Shown here piece by piece: positions 31,801 to 46,800 of a stretch of DNA of 64,000 nt. Each line of letters begins with the position of its first letter. Within the stretch, counting starts at the first letter, position 1. The notes under the pieces were generated by a model that had not been told where the DNA came from, made no database searches, and was given only the letters and a program-made list of their open reading frames with translations. Made by a program: the position numbers and the translations under genes. This stretch comes from Mytilisepta virgata. Taxonomy: Eukaryota > Mollusca > Bivalvia > Mytilida > Mytilidae. Location: positions 122,024,614 through 122,088,613 of the forward strand of contig CM051521.1 in the NCBI GenBank assembly GCA_028015205.1. Reading direction: 5' to 3'.

Positions 31801-34800
31801 AAGTCAGTCATAGTTTGAATAGAAAAATGTGTTACACAATAAAGAATTCAGCAATAAATTCGTAAATTTTGATAAATATTCAGGTACAACAAAATGTTTT
31901 GAAGAACAGGAAGCATAGGAGCGGTGCGTAAACTTAAATCGTAGTCGGAATACAGCAAAGCCGATATGGACTCAAACAACAATAACAAAGAAAAGAAAAT
32001 AAAAAAAGTATGAATTGTAATTAAAATATTGCAGAAAATCTTCAAAAATTTTTCGTTAAAATAATATTTAAACAGTCTGAGGTTCAGAGATGTTAAATTA
32101 GCTTAATGTAAAATTAGCACTTTACAAGGATTACAGTCATATGACAGATGAGCACCTGATACATTTGAAATAAAAAATGGCGGTCGATTTCATTCAAAAA
32201 CGTGTTTCATTAAATTTTTTCGAATATATCATCTCTATTCTCTGTAAGATCACAATTATCATGATTATAAATAGGGGAATAGTAAATTTATTGTCCCCGA
32301 GATACCAATTATTGACCCAAATATGCTGTTAATAAGTGTTTTATTATATACTGAAATATACTGATGCCTAATACATTTTTGGTCTTTTTTGCATCGCTGT
32401 CGTCCAATATATCTTGTTAATGCTCCCAACTGATGTTATCAGACTTCTACATTACGATAAGATAAAACTAGATGTATTTGAAAGAAATTGCAAGAAAATT
32501 AATAATGTTTAAAACTTCCAGCAAAAGAATATCATACAGTCGATCCAATAGTTTTGTCTTATGAAAGTACTATTGACTGGTCAATGGTATTTTTATTATC
32601 TGTAATTTTCTATAGTGATACTAATACACTGAGGTATAATAACAAAATTTATTATATTTTTGAAATTTATCTAGTTATGACACTTATTTATCAAACATGT
32701 AAACCCTTGTATTTATTCAATGAGAAATAAAATTACCTGAATGCTGTCTGCTGAGGAATTATAAATCCACCAGATTCATTAATTCCATGGAAATATATAT
32801 CTGTCCTGTCAAAAATTGAATACTTATGAAAAAATATTTATGTCCCCTTTGGTGCTAAATAAAACATTGTTAATATATTTAAGGACTGACTGTAATTTAC
32901 TTTCAGTCTATGAAGAAATAACCTCAATCATGTGGTGCACACTAAATAACCCACACAGCGGGGTTATTGTGTGCAGGGTTATTTAAAAGGGGACCAGCAA
33001 AGGACAATTCTACTAAAGTTTGGTATATATTGCCCTAGTAATTTCAGAAAAGATTTTTCAATTATTAATTTGCTTTCACCGGCCATATTGGTCCAAATGT
33101 CTGAACCTCATACAGTTTTGAAATGGGACCACCTTAGAACCATTCCAGCAAACTGGGGCCTCAACTGGCTCAGGTGGTCCCTTTTCTATTTTATGTCTGG
33201 GGGTTCAGACCTTGGACCAATATGGCCACTGTTACTAAAAATAGAAATGGCACAGCAGTTTTTGAGGAGATTACATGAAAGAGTTTTTGGATAGACTTCA
33301 GAGGCAATAAATGAAACTCTAGAATCTACCTCATTGAAAAGGGCCTATAAAATAATCTTATTCTTTTGGTTCTTTCGTGTTTCAGTGACAATACATTGCT
33401 TAATTAGCTACAACTATTTAAACAAACACTTACTTAGATAAATCTACAGCTTGTTTATTCTTAGAATCAACATGGACACCATATTTCTCCATCTCTACTT
33501 TAAATCCAACAATGGAACTGATATTCCTATAAGATATAACTGTTACATTCAGAAATTAAACCACAGTTTGTGGAATGAATCTGGGGCATTTTGAAAGTCT
33601 AAATGCTAGAACATTAGATAATATCTGGCATGACTCAGGCCTATCCTAAAATTTGTAAAACAAATATTTTACCAGTATACATTTTTCATTCACTAAGTGA
33701 AACAAATGGATGTTAGACAAGACATGACCTGTCAAATCGACACCAAAACAGATTCTCTTTCATTATTGTTTTAAGAAACCAACATGACTGATGTTCATTG
33801 CTAAGCTTATAACCAAATTTTTTGGGTTGAAAAATCCAGTTAAAAATTCTTACATGAAGCGTTATCACCCTTTTACATTTAAATTCAACAGGCCAAATAT
33901 TATTGATGCTCTGGAAAACACGTTTCAGCCAAATCAGTTAAATTAAATTGTTTTATTTATGACTTGGCTAATTGGATCTAACAGCCAAGTGATATTTTAA
34001 GGTAATCCAAACTGATGGAAGATACTAAAATTAAGAAACAGTTGTTCTGTGAACAGAGGATTACAGACAGTAGGGTTTGCAATGGACTTTTCCATTTCAA
34101 GTCATGTGTCCAAATGGGAGAACAATAAAATCAATATAAACATAAGCTTTAAAAAAATATTTCAGCCAAGAAATTTATTTCAAACATAAAAAGAACTCCG
34201 GGATTTAAGCTGCATGGGGAGGCAACTCTTAGATAACAAACATATTAAGGAAGAATCAAAGAACATGACATAAGGAAACATAACTTATCAACACATGCAA
34301 TATGTAATAACTTACTTTAGAATGGTTGTATTTTTATTCTCAAACTCAGATGTTGTGATTGGTATGGTTAAAATCACTTTGTCTGAACTGGATATCACCA
34401 AAAACTACAATTGTATTATTAATAATAAACAATTTTTATTACAAAAATAAGTGTGTTACTCAATAACAGGAGATAAAGAGTGTTTTTAGAGAAATCTATT
34501 TCTTCTTTATATATCCTATAATATGAAAATAATGGTGAAACGAGCTGATTTAAGTCAGCTATATATATTTCACTATTGAGATTGGCTAAATTAAGGTCAG
34601 CCTCAGTATCACTGACCCCCGTATCATGCAGCAATAGGCACGCCCAACTGTTATTGGCTAAATTATTTATTTCCCCGATTCCCATTGGCTAAATTAAGGT
34701 AAGTCTCGGTATCAAGTTGACTTTGTTATCACGCTACAATAAAATGTCCAACTGTTTTTGGCTAAATTATTTTCTCCAGACGTAATCCTTGATTCTGACA

Positions 34801-37800
34801 CTGATGTGTTATAGTAGTCCCAGCTCGATTATATCCCCATGGTTATCTTTCACCTCATGAATAGTATACCCTATAGGAATGCCCAACATTTTCAACGCGT
34901 TACCTTTCTTTCCGATTGGTTATTTTTCTCCGATCGCATTACCTTCCTTTCCGCTATTTTTCTCCGATATCCCTTCAGTCAGGAAACTGTCAGCAGAGTA
35001 AAACGTGTTATGGCTTGTTATTTAAACAAAATAAATAATTGAAAAAATTAAAATAAACGTTAAGCTGTCCACATGACTCTAAAATATTAAAATCTAGATT
35101 ATGTGATAGTAAATGCTGTGCAAAACAAACGTCTTAAGTATTAATGCACGTACCTTTACTGTAACCAGAGATGAGAAGATTTTGTCAGTGGCTGTTACAG
35201 TTATGTTATATGTCGTATGAGCTTTGACCTTTATCCTGCTGTACACCTTCCCAGTGTGTTTGTCTATATCAAAACTGTCTTTATCCTGTCCTCCAGATAT
35301 ACTATATTCAATGTTACCTGTGATATCCATGTCAATGGCCTAAATACAATAGTTGTAATGTAATAGTATTTCAAGAATCAAGATTACTACATGGTAACCT
35401 ATCTAAAGTCAGTGACAAATGTTAGCCACATTTCCAATGAAGATGACAAAAGGAACTCTTTTTCAAACTGGACTGACATTACAAATCTACATAAAATCCA
35501 TTAAGAAATGTAAATATGAGAGCACTCGCAACCACATAAGGACCGTTGAAAAAAAAGTTTGTTCCCATCTTCACAAGTAGTCACTAAGATGATTTCTAAA
35601 TATTTTTTGCTGACTTTTCTGATTTAATACTAGAGGTTAATAAGAGCCTGTACCTCTCACCTGAATAAAACTTTTCAACCTTAACCATGACTAAAAATCT
35701 AAATGTAACAGTCAATTTGGCTGGTTTTTTCATAGAGTCCTATGTTAAACTAAGTTTGGCTATGGCAGTTATCTTGGTTGACAGTCCTGGTCATTGGACA
35801 CAAATCTGAAAGAGGACCATTTAAGAACCATTGCTGCCGAGTCTGGTTCCAATTGTCCCAAAGGTTTAAGACTTTTAAATGAATTTTCCCATTGGGTCCT
35901 ATGTTAAACTAATTTTTGCTGTGGTTGCCATCTTGGTTGACAGTCCGGCTCATCAGACATAACTAGAACTGTGAGGGGACCTCACTAACTATACACCCGA
36001 TGCTGTTAATTTAATGGACTAGGGAATCCTTATCATGGTGAATTGTCTCACAATTTCTAAGTGCAACTGGGTATTACTTAGGGAACAAAAGGGTATAAAA
36101 TTATGGGAAAAAGTATTAGACCAGGACATAATTTGCATGCGCACATCTACATACTAGGATCTAACGGTATGAAAAGTTTAATTAACCTTTGATAAGGCAT
36201 GTTTGAGAAACTGCGGGTACAAAAAAAAATTGGGGGATAGACAGAATTTGTAAGTTCAAAAGGGTATAAAATTATGGAAAAAAGTAGTGGACCAGGATAT
36301 ACTTCGCATGTGGACATCTACGTACTAGGATCTAACAGTATGCAAAGTTTTATTAACCTCTGGTAAGGCATGTTTGAGAAACTGCAGGTACAAAATAATC
36401 GGGGTATAGGCAGAATTTCTAAGTCCAAAAGGGTATAAAATTATAGAAAAAAGTATAGGACCACCAGGACATACTTCGAATGTGCACATATACTTAGTAG
36501 GATCTAACAGTATGCAAAAATTCATTAACCTCTAATAAGGCATGTTTGAGAAACTGCGGGTACAAAAAAATTCTGGGCAGACAGACAAACAGATGGATAG
36601 GCTGATTGCGGGGGGTATAATTATGAAATAGGAGCATCTAAGGACCATTGCTGCTAAGTTTGGTTTCAATTGGCTCAGGATTTTCAGACAAGAAGGTTTT
36701 AAATGAATTTTGCCAAAGGGTCATATGTTAAACTAAGTTTGGTTGTGGTGGCCATTTTGGTTGACAGTCTAAGTCATTGGACACATTCTGAAAGAGGACC
36801 ATGTAAGGACCATTGCTGCCAAGTTTAGTTAAATGGACTTTGTAGTCCAGTCAAAATAAAATTTGACCTCAAACTAATTGCAACAAAAGGTATTTTTGAA
36901 TTTAAATTGCTTAAGTATATCCTAAATATACATAGAAAAAAGTCCATGAAAATGTGACCATGGGAAACTTCAAAATTACTTTCAAATATCCTATGGGATT
37001 TCCAATGGAACAGGGTAGGTAACTCTTGCTAAAACTAGGTTTTTGTCCTTTTTTCAACAATTTTCTTCCTCTGCCTATTAAGAAAGATACTTCCATATGC
37101 TAAACTGGCTTAGTTTAACTTAGTTTAACTTAGTTATATATTCTGCTATTTATGATACAAGAATATTCACAATTTTATTTTTAGAATGTTACTTAAACCA
37201 TGTGGCAATTTTGAAAAAAAAATAATTAAAATAATTGTTAATGATTATCTACTTTTTATTATATATCAATAATTTCTATTTGGTTAAAAGAATTTTTAAA
37301 ACCACGAAAAATTGTAAGTACTATTTATGTTTCATCACAATTTGACTTCATAAACTTTATATCCTATTTTTTTTTTTGGAAATGAGGGATCCTAGACAGA
37401 GAAAATTTAATTCAAGACTTGAATTAAAATATCAAAACTCAGTTAAAACAATTGGTTTTACCCTTTTTTAATGCTGAACATGTACTTTGGCAAAACATTT
37501 TGTACAGGAAAAACAGTAATTATTATTTTGTTGTGATTTTGGCGAAATTTCAAGCAATTTTTACAGAGTTATCTCCCTTATTCAATACAAACTCATAGGA
37601 AATTTCTTTCAGCTGTAATTTCATCTGCTTGCATTATGGGGATTTTTTCTTGGTAGATCCTTGTACATTTCCTTACACAAAAAACACATTAATTTATTCT
37701 GTTGCAATTAGTTTGAGGTTAGGGTCCATTTTTGCTGACTGGACTATATGGTTTCAGACAAGAGGATCTTTAATGAATTTTCCCATTGTGACCTTTGTTA

Positions 37801-40800
37801 AACTAGTTCTGCTGTGGCAGCTATCTTGGTTGATAGTCCAGATTATCGGACACAATTCTGAAAGAGGAACATGTAACGACCATTGCTGCTAAATTTAGTT
37901 CCAATTGGATCAGTGGTTTCAGACAAGGAGATTTTTAAATTAATTTTGCCATAGGGTCCTATGTTAAACTAAGTTGGCTGTGGCAGCCATCTTGGTTGAC
38001 AGTCTGGGTCATCGGAAAAATTTCTAAAATAGGACCTCCTGCCAAAGCTAGTGTAGGTTCATAGAAGATTTCTAAAATTCATCCTCCCCTCTTTTCTATT
38101 ATTAGTCACAGCAGCCATATCCAATGGAAGTCGTGGACAACAGACATAATTTTGGAAGGGGGCCATCCAAGGACCATTCCACCAAACTTTAGACCCAATG
38201 GGCCTAGTGGTTTCAGAGGAGAAGATCTTTAAAGGAAAGTTTAAACCGGACACCTTCTTTAAAGGGTAAAACTCCTATAGGAGGTCAATTAATGATTTTG
38301 GTCATGGTGACCTTTTTGTAGATCTTACTTTGTTGAACATTTTTGTTGTTTACAGTTTGTCTTTATCTATTTCAATATTAAAGATAATAACCTAAAACAG
38401 CAAAATTTCCTTAAAACTAACAATTCAGGGGCAATAACCCAACAAAAGGTTGAACAATTTGTCTGAAAATTTCATGGCAGGTAGATCTTGACCTGATGAA
38501 CATTTTTACCCAGTCAGTTTTGCTCTAAATGCTTTAGTTTTTGTGATATAAGACAAAAACAGCAGTTTACCTCTATATTCTATTTTTAGCCATGTCAGCC
38601 ATATTCGTAGGCAGGTGGGGTCATCAGACACATTTTTTAACTAGATACCCTAATGATCCTTGTGGTGAGCTATAAAAGGTGGCAATACTGGTCCAAGTTT
38701 TAAAGGGGGCCATGTATGGACCATTCCAACAAAACTGAGTCTCAGTAGACAAAGAAGTTTCAGAAGAAAAGACTTTTAATATATTTTTTCTGTTTTATGT
38801 CATGGTAGCCATACTTGTCTAAGGTTTGAATTGCAAACATGGACCATTCATAAATGTATGATCTCAATTTCCCTAGTAGTTTAGAAGGAGAAGTTTTTAA
38901 TTATTTTGCTGATTTTGGAAAGGGAACCAACCAAGGATTATTCCACCAAAGGCTGGTTAAAATTGGTTGACTATTTTCTTAGGAAAAGAATTTTTAAATA
39001 TTTTGGTAAATACTTTTCTATTATAAAATGACAGCCATATTTGTTGAAGGTTAGGAGTCCTAGACACAAACTTGAAAGAGAACACCTAAGGACCTTTTCC
39101 AAAAGATTGGTCAAAATTTCCCCTGTTGTTTCGGAAAAGAACATCAAAATTTAATCATGTATGAACCACAATACAAGATCCCAAGTGATGTCAATAGCTC
39201 AGAAAAATCTATGAGTGAGCTCAAAAATGTGTAACAGAATCTATTTTATCACTCTACAATACTGGAAAGAGACATAGAACCTAGGCCCACCACTTTTATG
39301 TGTCTATACAGTCAGACTGTCAAGACTCCCTGCTTTTATTTTGCACAAGTTTTATTGATTGGATTGTCATTGTTTCACAATCTTGAAATAAAATTCCATA
39401 TACCTTCAACTGGGTCAAAACATCTCCAGCAACAGTTGTATCAGGTATACCAAATGTTAGAACAGGTGCCCCTGGGAACACTGGTGGGTTGTCATTTTCA
39501 TCCTGTACATTAACAACAACTACTATCTCTCCCTGGGAATCTGAAATAGACACATAAATCTTATCAGTAATCAAATCTGTAGCTATTCATTCAAAGCAGT
39601 TATAATTAAACTCATCAATTTTTTTTTCAGGTAATAAAATACTGCTAGGTTTTGTAAAATCATAATCTTTCCATATCAACTTTTAATTAAAGTAATTAAT
39701 ACTGCAAATTAAAATATTACTAGACTCCAAGGAAAGTAAAATTTCTCCCAATGTACTTTTCACCCACTTTCATTGTATATTTTTGATAATTATTTTATAA
39801 AAATTACCTCCAAAAGATCTCTTAACTCTAGATGATACAGGAAGGGCTCTGATGTGTACAATATATTGATCAACTGATTCCCTGTTCAACTGTTTGATGC
39901 AGGATAATTTACCAGTTGTCTGATCCAATTCAAATAAGTTTTGTCCTGGAAATACATGTAATATAAATTTCTTTACAAGTTTTCACATTTAATCATTGTG
40001 AAGACCAATTTGGTGTTCATCATAAATTAGGAATACCACTCTTTAACCTGTCAAGAATGCCTTTTAATTTAGTATTAAATTGAAATGTTGTGAAACTTGT
40101 TTGTGTCAAAGTTGACAAAACTTAACCGGAATATTTTGAATAACCCATTGTTCTACCTCGTCCAAATGTTAGCCATATCTACAATGAAGATAATGAAAGG
40201 CACTCTTTTTCAAACCTATCCATATACAGTTCTGACTTTTACTTTGATTTTTAACTCATAAGCATGACATTGTTAATTTGAATTTTTTTGATTTTTTCAA
40301 AAATGTCATAATATTTGATTAAAATCAGTGGAATGAGTTACTATAAATAACTAGATGTACTCTGAGCAAAGCTCACAAAGGATACCCCCCGCTTTGAAGT
40401 CCAATTATCTCCCTTGTGTGATATCGGAAAGCAAAGATTTTTCTTCATGCACATCTTTGGATGATGTACTTCTTTTCTGTAAAGTTTCGTTGAAATCCAT
40501 TGAGCGGTCTAGGAGGAGTTACAAGATATATGGACAGACGGACAGACAGACAGACAGACGGACAAGGTGATTCCTATATACCCCCCAAACTTTGTTTGCG
40601 GGGGGTATAATTATCAGTATATTTAAATTAAATCATTTGAGAAGGGAAAATATTTGTGCAAAATTTGACAGTTAGGATTACACAAATTCACTGATAATGT
40701 ATATGCAGTTATTGTAGTGCTACTATACCCCAACTCCATCAAAATGTGAACAAAGATGAATGACTACTTGCTCACACATGATATTCAGACAAAATAGAAT

Positions 40801-43800
40801 AAAATTCTTACAAGTCCTGAAAAAAATTTATCAACCATGAAATCAGTAAAAATATTGCATGTTCAGGTAATGCTCAACCACCAAACAAATATGAACAACA
40901 TCTTCCAAATATGAATGACTAGTAGCTTATACAAGGTTTTAATTGATACATGAATCCTGTACATACCATTATGTGTAATGAATGTGTACAGAAATATAGT
41001 ACCTACCATTTGGGATTACATGAGCAACCTGATACTTAAACTGGGTATTACTGCCGTCTGTATAATTAAGGTCTATCAGTAGTGTGGTACCGTTTACATT
41101 CTCTGCTATAGTAGCTGTGTATGTGTTATTCTTTTTCTCTGTGTAACTTAAGATAACATGAATTAACACCTGAAAAATAAATGTTTAATACTTGTTGTTG
41201 CTAAGGAATGGAAAATCTGAAAATCATCGAAATAAAAAGGATGCATTCTTATATCAATTCTTATGTGTGTAAAAATTTCAGGAAAACTGATGAAGGTAAA
41301 CTTGACCAATTTTAATGAAGTGTGAATGGACATATGTTGCTTCTAGCCAAACATAGGACACAAAAGAGTAAGACAACACGGTGCTTGGCATTATGTTAGA
41401 ATAATAAGTTCTTACATATGAATGATCTAGGATGTCTTCTACAAATACTAGAAGATTCTGTATTCCTGAATTGAGTGAAGGGGAAAAGACTTTTTCTGCA
41501 TGAGTTGGTAATCCCATTCTTTCATATTCAGGATGAATGTAAGAATCAAATTCTTCTGTTAACTATGATTTTTCCTCTTAAAGTGTATGAAAACATTGCC
41601 ATTCTGTAGAAAATTGCAACTATGACATCATCAAGATATTTTTTTTTGTAATTCCATAAATTATATCAAGTCTACATCTGAAACCCCGAGCTCAATACTA
41701 AACTTGATTGTATTATGCCTAAAAAACTCAGAAATGATTACTAATGATATATTTTTTGTTGTGGCAAACATTATTCCAAACTATAGATATATGTATTTGG
41801 TAGCTTATAAATTTATAGTTAAATAGTTCAATTTGATCAGATTACATGAAAACAAACCTCGGCAAAGACTGTTGTAATATTATCAGTGGCAGAAACATTT
41901 AGACGATATTCCAGTACACTTGTACCTAATCTATTGATCAGAGTTATCTGTCCTGATGCACTATTAATGTCAAAATGATTTTCACGGTTCCCATCTGAAA
42001 ACAAAAATAATTTTACAGAATCTAACTAAAAAATGAACTCACAGTACCAAAAGAAATATTTTTATCAAATGACAGAGAATTATTGTAAAACTAAATAATA
42101 ATGGAAACTTGAGGTTCTTCGAGATTTTAAATTAATATCTTAACACAAATTTATATGATAAAGTACTTATTCAGTTATAACTGTTGAAAAACCATGAGTT
42201 CATTGCACAGCAAAAATGTGAAAGAAGCAAGGAATACTTTAAAAATTAAAAGTAATGCAAAACAGCTGATATGAAAAATATGCAAATGAGAACAAATCTT
42301 TGAGCTGTCAAACAGACTAAAGGTAATTAACTGCTGCACCTTATGTGCATGATACGCCTGTAGGAAAATATTGATTTTTTTTAAAGCAAATTACGTGTCG
42401 TGTTACTTTTTCAACAGCTTAATATATCTAAATTATAACACTGTAACAACAAACTAAATATCATCTTTGTGTAAGCAGGAAATTTTATATTTATAAAAAA
42501 TTGCTTATATTTGGACAATATAAGTCCCATAACTCTGGAATGACAAAAGTGAAAATCGTCAAAAGGTATACAGACCCTCAGACCATCATTTGTAAGAAAA
42601 TCAACTAGATGTACTGTGAGCAAAGCTCACAAAGGATACCCCCACTTTGCCTTGCCCAGGGTAAAGTTTCATAAGATATTTGCATCAATTTAAGCATACT
42701 CATGGTTGCCTTTACTACTCCAAAACATGATATATCTGTTCATGTTTCGAATGGCTGATGTAACTTGGGAAGTATAGGTACAGCAAAAATTGTTTTTTTT
42801 TTTCAAATTGAACCTGAAACATATACCAATACAGATCTAGAATTAAGAGTATTAGTTATAAAATAGAAGTCCAATTATCTCCCTTGTGTAATATCGGAAA
42901 GCAAAAATTTTCCTTCATGCACATCTTTGGATGATGTACTTCCTTTGTGTAAAGTTTTGTTGAAATCCATTGAGTGGTCTAGGAGGAGTTGCGCTTACGA
43001 GGTTCACATAATGTATAAGCCAAAAAAAATACAAGTCAAATTATCTCCCTTGTGTGATATCGGAAAGCAAAGATTTTTCTTCATGCATATCTTTGGATGA
43101 TGTACTTCCTTTCTGTAAAGTTTTGTTGAAATCCATTGAGCGGTCTAGGAGGAGTTGCGCTTACAAGGTTCATATATAATGTATAAGCCAAAAAAAATAG
43201 AAGTCCAATTATCTCCCTTGTGTGATATCGGAAAGCAAAGATTTTTCTTCCTGCACATCTTTGGATGATGTACTTCCTTTCTGTAAAGTTTCATTGAAAT
43301 CCATTGAGCGGTCTAGGAGGAGTTGCGCTTACAAGGTTCATATATAATGTATAAGCCAAAAAAATAGAAGTCCAATTATCTCCCTTGTGTGATATCGGAA
43401 AGCAAAGACTTTTCTTCATGCACATCTTTGGATGATGTACTTCCTTTCTGTAAAGTTTCGTTGAAATCCATTGAGCGGTCTAGGATGAGTTGCACTTACA
43501 AGATATATGGACAGACGGACAGACGGACGGACAAGGTGATTCCTATATACCCCCCCAAACTTTGTTTGCGGGGGGTATAATCAAGGTGTTCTCAAGTTTG
43601 TGCAAGACATGAGCACATAATAATAGATGTTTACTGTTCAGGATTTTGAACTTTGACCAGTAAAAATCTCTTATTATGTGATCATGACGAAGGCTAGTTA
43701 GCCAAAACACTGACCCTTTTACTTTTGGATTTTCATTGGAATAATTGTACATTTTCATAATTTAATTGTGTATTCATTGTTTAAATGCTGTCAAAATCAA

Positions 43801-46800
43801 GTATCTTTTTTATTGTTTTTGTGATAGTGTCTTTCTGACACATAATCAATAAACTTTCCTTTTATTTGACATTAAATTTTTGTCTTATAATGAAAATGAT
43901 TATATTTTCTTTGTCATTAGGTACAATGTAACAGTTATTACCATTTATCTTATATAAAACATCATATTGCCCTGCAGTTAAATCTAATATTTCTGTAGAT
44001 TCTGGTGTATTAATATCTATACTCCTCTCATATCTACTCTGTGTAAAAAGTGGTGCTGTATCATATTCATCAACAACAGTTATCACAATGTTGATGGTTG
44101 TGTTAAGTGCAGGTGTACCCAGATCCATAGCCATCACCGTTAAGTTGTAGCTTCGGTGTTCTTCGTAATCTAAACTCACCAGCGTAGTGATACTACCATC
44201 TGTAATAATTATTTCTTTCTTTATTTCACTTGATTATCTTAGGAATTACGTTATATTTAATGAAATCATTTAAATATCATGCTAAGCAACTTGAAAACCC
44301 TTTTTTTCCCCCCATATTCAACAGATATACAATGACCAATTCTAATCAATATAGTGAACTGTTTTGTCAATTGAATTGTTGGCTTTTGTTTCATTCAATA
44401 GTTCTTCTCACTGGTTAAATAAATACCTTTGACTTACAACAATGAACTAAAATTAAAATAAATACCTAATGGATTAATGTCAAACTGAGAATTAGTCTTC
44501 CCAGTAAACATATATACAACTGATCCATTTAATCCAATGTCAGGGTCCTCTGCCTTTACATCACATACATGCTAAATAAAATATTAAATATTGTAAGTTT
44601 ATGAATGTCTGCAGTTAATTATTCAAACATGGACAATATGTCCTACTACAATATAATGTAAAATCAAAACTGGACTTTTAATTGATGCCATCAAAAGACT
44701 AGTGAATACTATATTAATTCCTGAATTTATAGTTTAAAGAATTACATTGGAACAAGATAACTTGAATTACCCATGATTTCCAACTGTTTTTCTTTTTTTT
44801 TCAGTCCCTTGGGTGCACAAATGACCAAATGTTTACTATTAATTGAAAATTATTCTAAAAAGATATTGTGGGGAACCTTTCAAATTCTCTGTACTTCTCC
44901 TAATTGCACAAGACACAGAAGACTTATTCAGTAAACTGAATCATTTCAATACAACTACAACTCTGGTTAAAACAGTGTTTACTTATTCAATACAACTACA
45001 GCTGACTCTGGTTAAGATAGTGGTTACTTATTCAATACAACTATAGCTGACTCTGGTTAAGATAGTGGTTACTTATTCAATACAACTACAGCGGACTCTA
45101 GTTAAGATAGTGGTTACTTATTCAATACAACTACAGCTGACTCTGGTTAAGATAGTGGTTACTCATTCAATACAACTACAGCTGACTCTTTTTAAGATAG
45201 TGGTTACTCATTCAATACAATTACAGCTGACTTGTTATCTCAATCTGTTTGTAGGTGCCAAGACCTGATTTTACTTTGTATTTACTCATAACTTAAATTT
45301 TGTTTCTACCTATCCTTCAAGTTTCATACCATAATTGTCCACTATTCAAATATATCTGTATGTTATGTGGTCTTCACAATGAAACATTTCAACTTGTGAC
45401 AAGCAAATATTAATTGCAGTTTGATTACTGAATTTGGTTTGTAACTTATCAGCGGTTGCGTTCTATGCAAAAATCTGCGTTTTTCAAACAAGAAAATTGA
45501 GATTCACGCAAACTCAATTCATCTCTGCACAAAGCAAAGATTTTCTCCGTCTGACACGTCAGTTTGTCTTTCTCGCTAGGTACAGAATTATTAAATTCAT
45601 CTCTGTGAAAAGTTTTTGGCAACCCGAAAAAGTCTTTTGATTGGCTGTTTAACATCTTCCAGTCTTTAATTTTGGCATCATGGCATGAAAGTTTGATTTT
45701 ATAAAGAATGGCAAAACTGAATCTAAAAATAACAATGAAGTAGTTGAAAATACATAGGGAGTCTCAAAATGATGTTTGTTTGTTTGTTTGTTTAGTTGGG
45801 GTTTTATGCCGTTTTCAGCACATTTGGCCATTTCGCGGTGGCCAGTTTTTATTGGTGGAGGAAGCTGGAGTACCCGGGAAAAATCCAAATCAAGAATTTG
45901 TTGAAAAATGGAGAAAGGAATTTCTTTGGCTGAGAACTGAAAATTCTGACAATGGAATTTCAATGTTTTGTACTGTATGCGAGAGACACAAAGCTTCATC
46001 CTTTTCTATTTAAATCCTTTCTAAGACAGCCCTTTTTATAATAAAAGTAATCTAACCAATCAGAATTCGGTTTGCTGTTCATATCCTTCACCTTACGATA
46101 TATAAACAATACACATTACTGAATACTTATCACTGGAATGTTCACTGCATCAGCTGTTTACAGCTGCTAATTCAAACTGATCTGACAATATCTTGTGACT
46201 GCCTTCTTAAACAATGACAGAAACCGTAGAGAATCCCCCATAAATATGCTATTCATTAATCCAATAAAAAGCATACTTTACACAAAATTTTGGGTCTTTG
46301 CATTTTTTCACGCAAAAATATAAAATCTACTGCGACCACTGCTTATGCAGTAAATACAAGGAAATGTTTTTGCAACAGTTGTTATTTATAGAGTTTTTAA
46401 AAAAATAACATACAACTTTTGGAGAAAGATTTTCCTTTACTCTGCAAGTACTGATGCTGGTAAATCTTGGTTGATTATCATTTTGGTCTTCCACAATAAC
46501 AATCACATCTACATAACTAGTCCGTGGGGTAACACCACTATCATGGGCCTAATAATAAAATAAATGAATATATTAGTGACAGTGTTTAATACTTATTTAC
46601 TTATACATGATCAGGAAAACTTCACGTTGAACCTGGATGTTATTTTAGTTATATACTTCATTGACACTTGTGATTTCTTTGTAACTTCACTCGGTATCCG
46701 TTTTTCTACACAATGGCATCATGTTAACCATAGCGCTATGCCATCTTTCACTAAGGGCTTAAATTAAGGGAGTCTCATAATGTGCACAATGTTCCTGAAT

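Noticed and set aside
32971..33294. 107-aa + strand ORF
   Set aside because: Falls in diverged dispersed repeat sequence with no recognisable domain.
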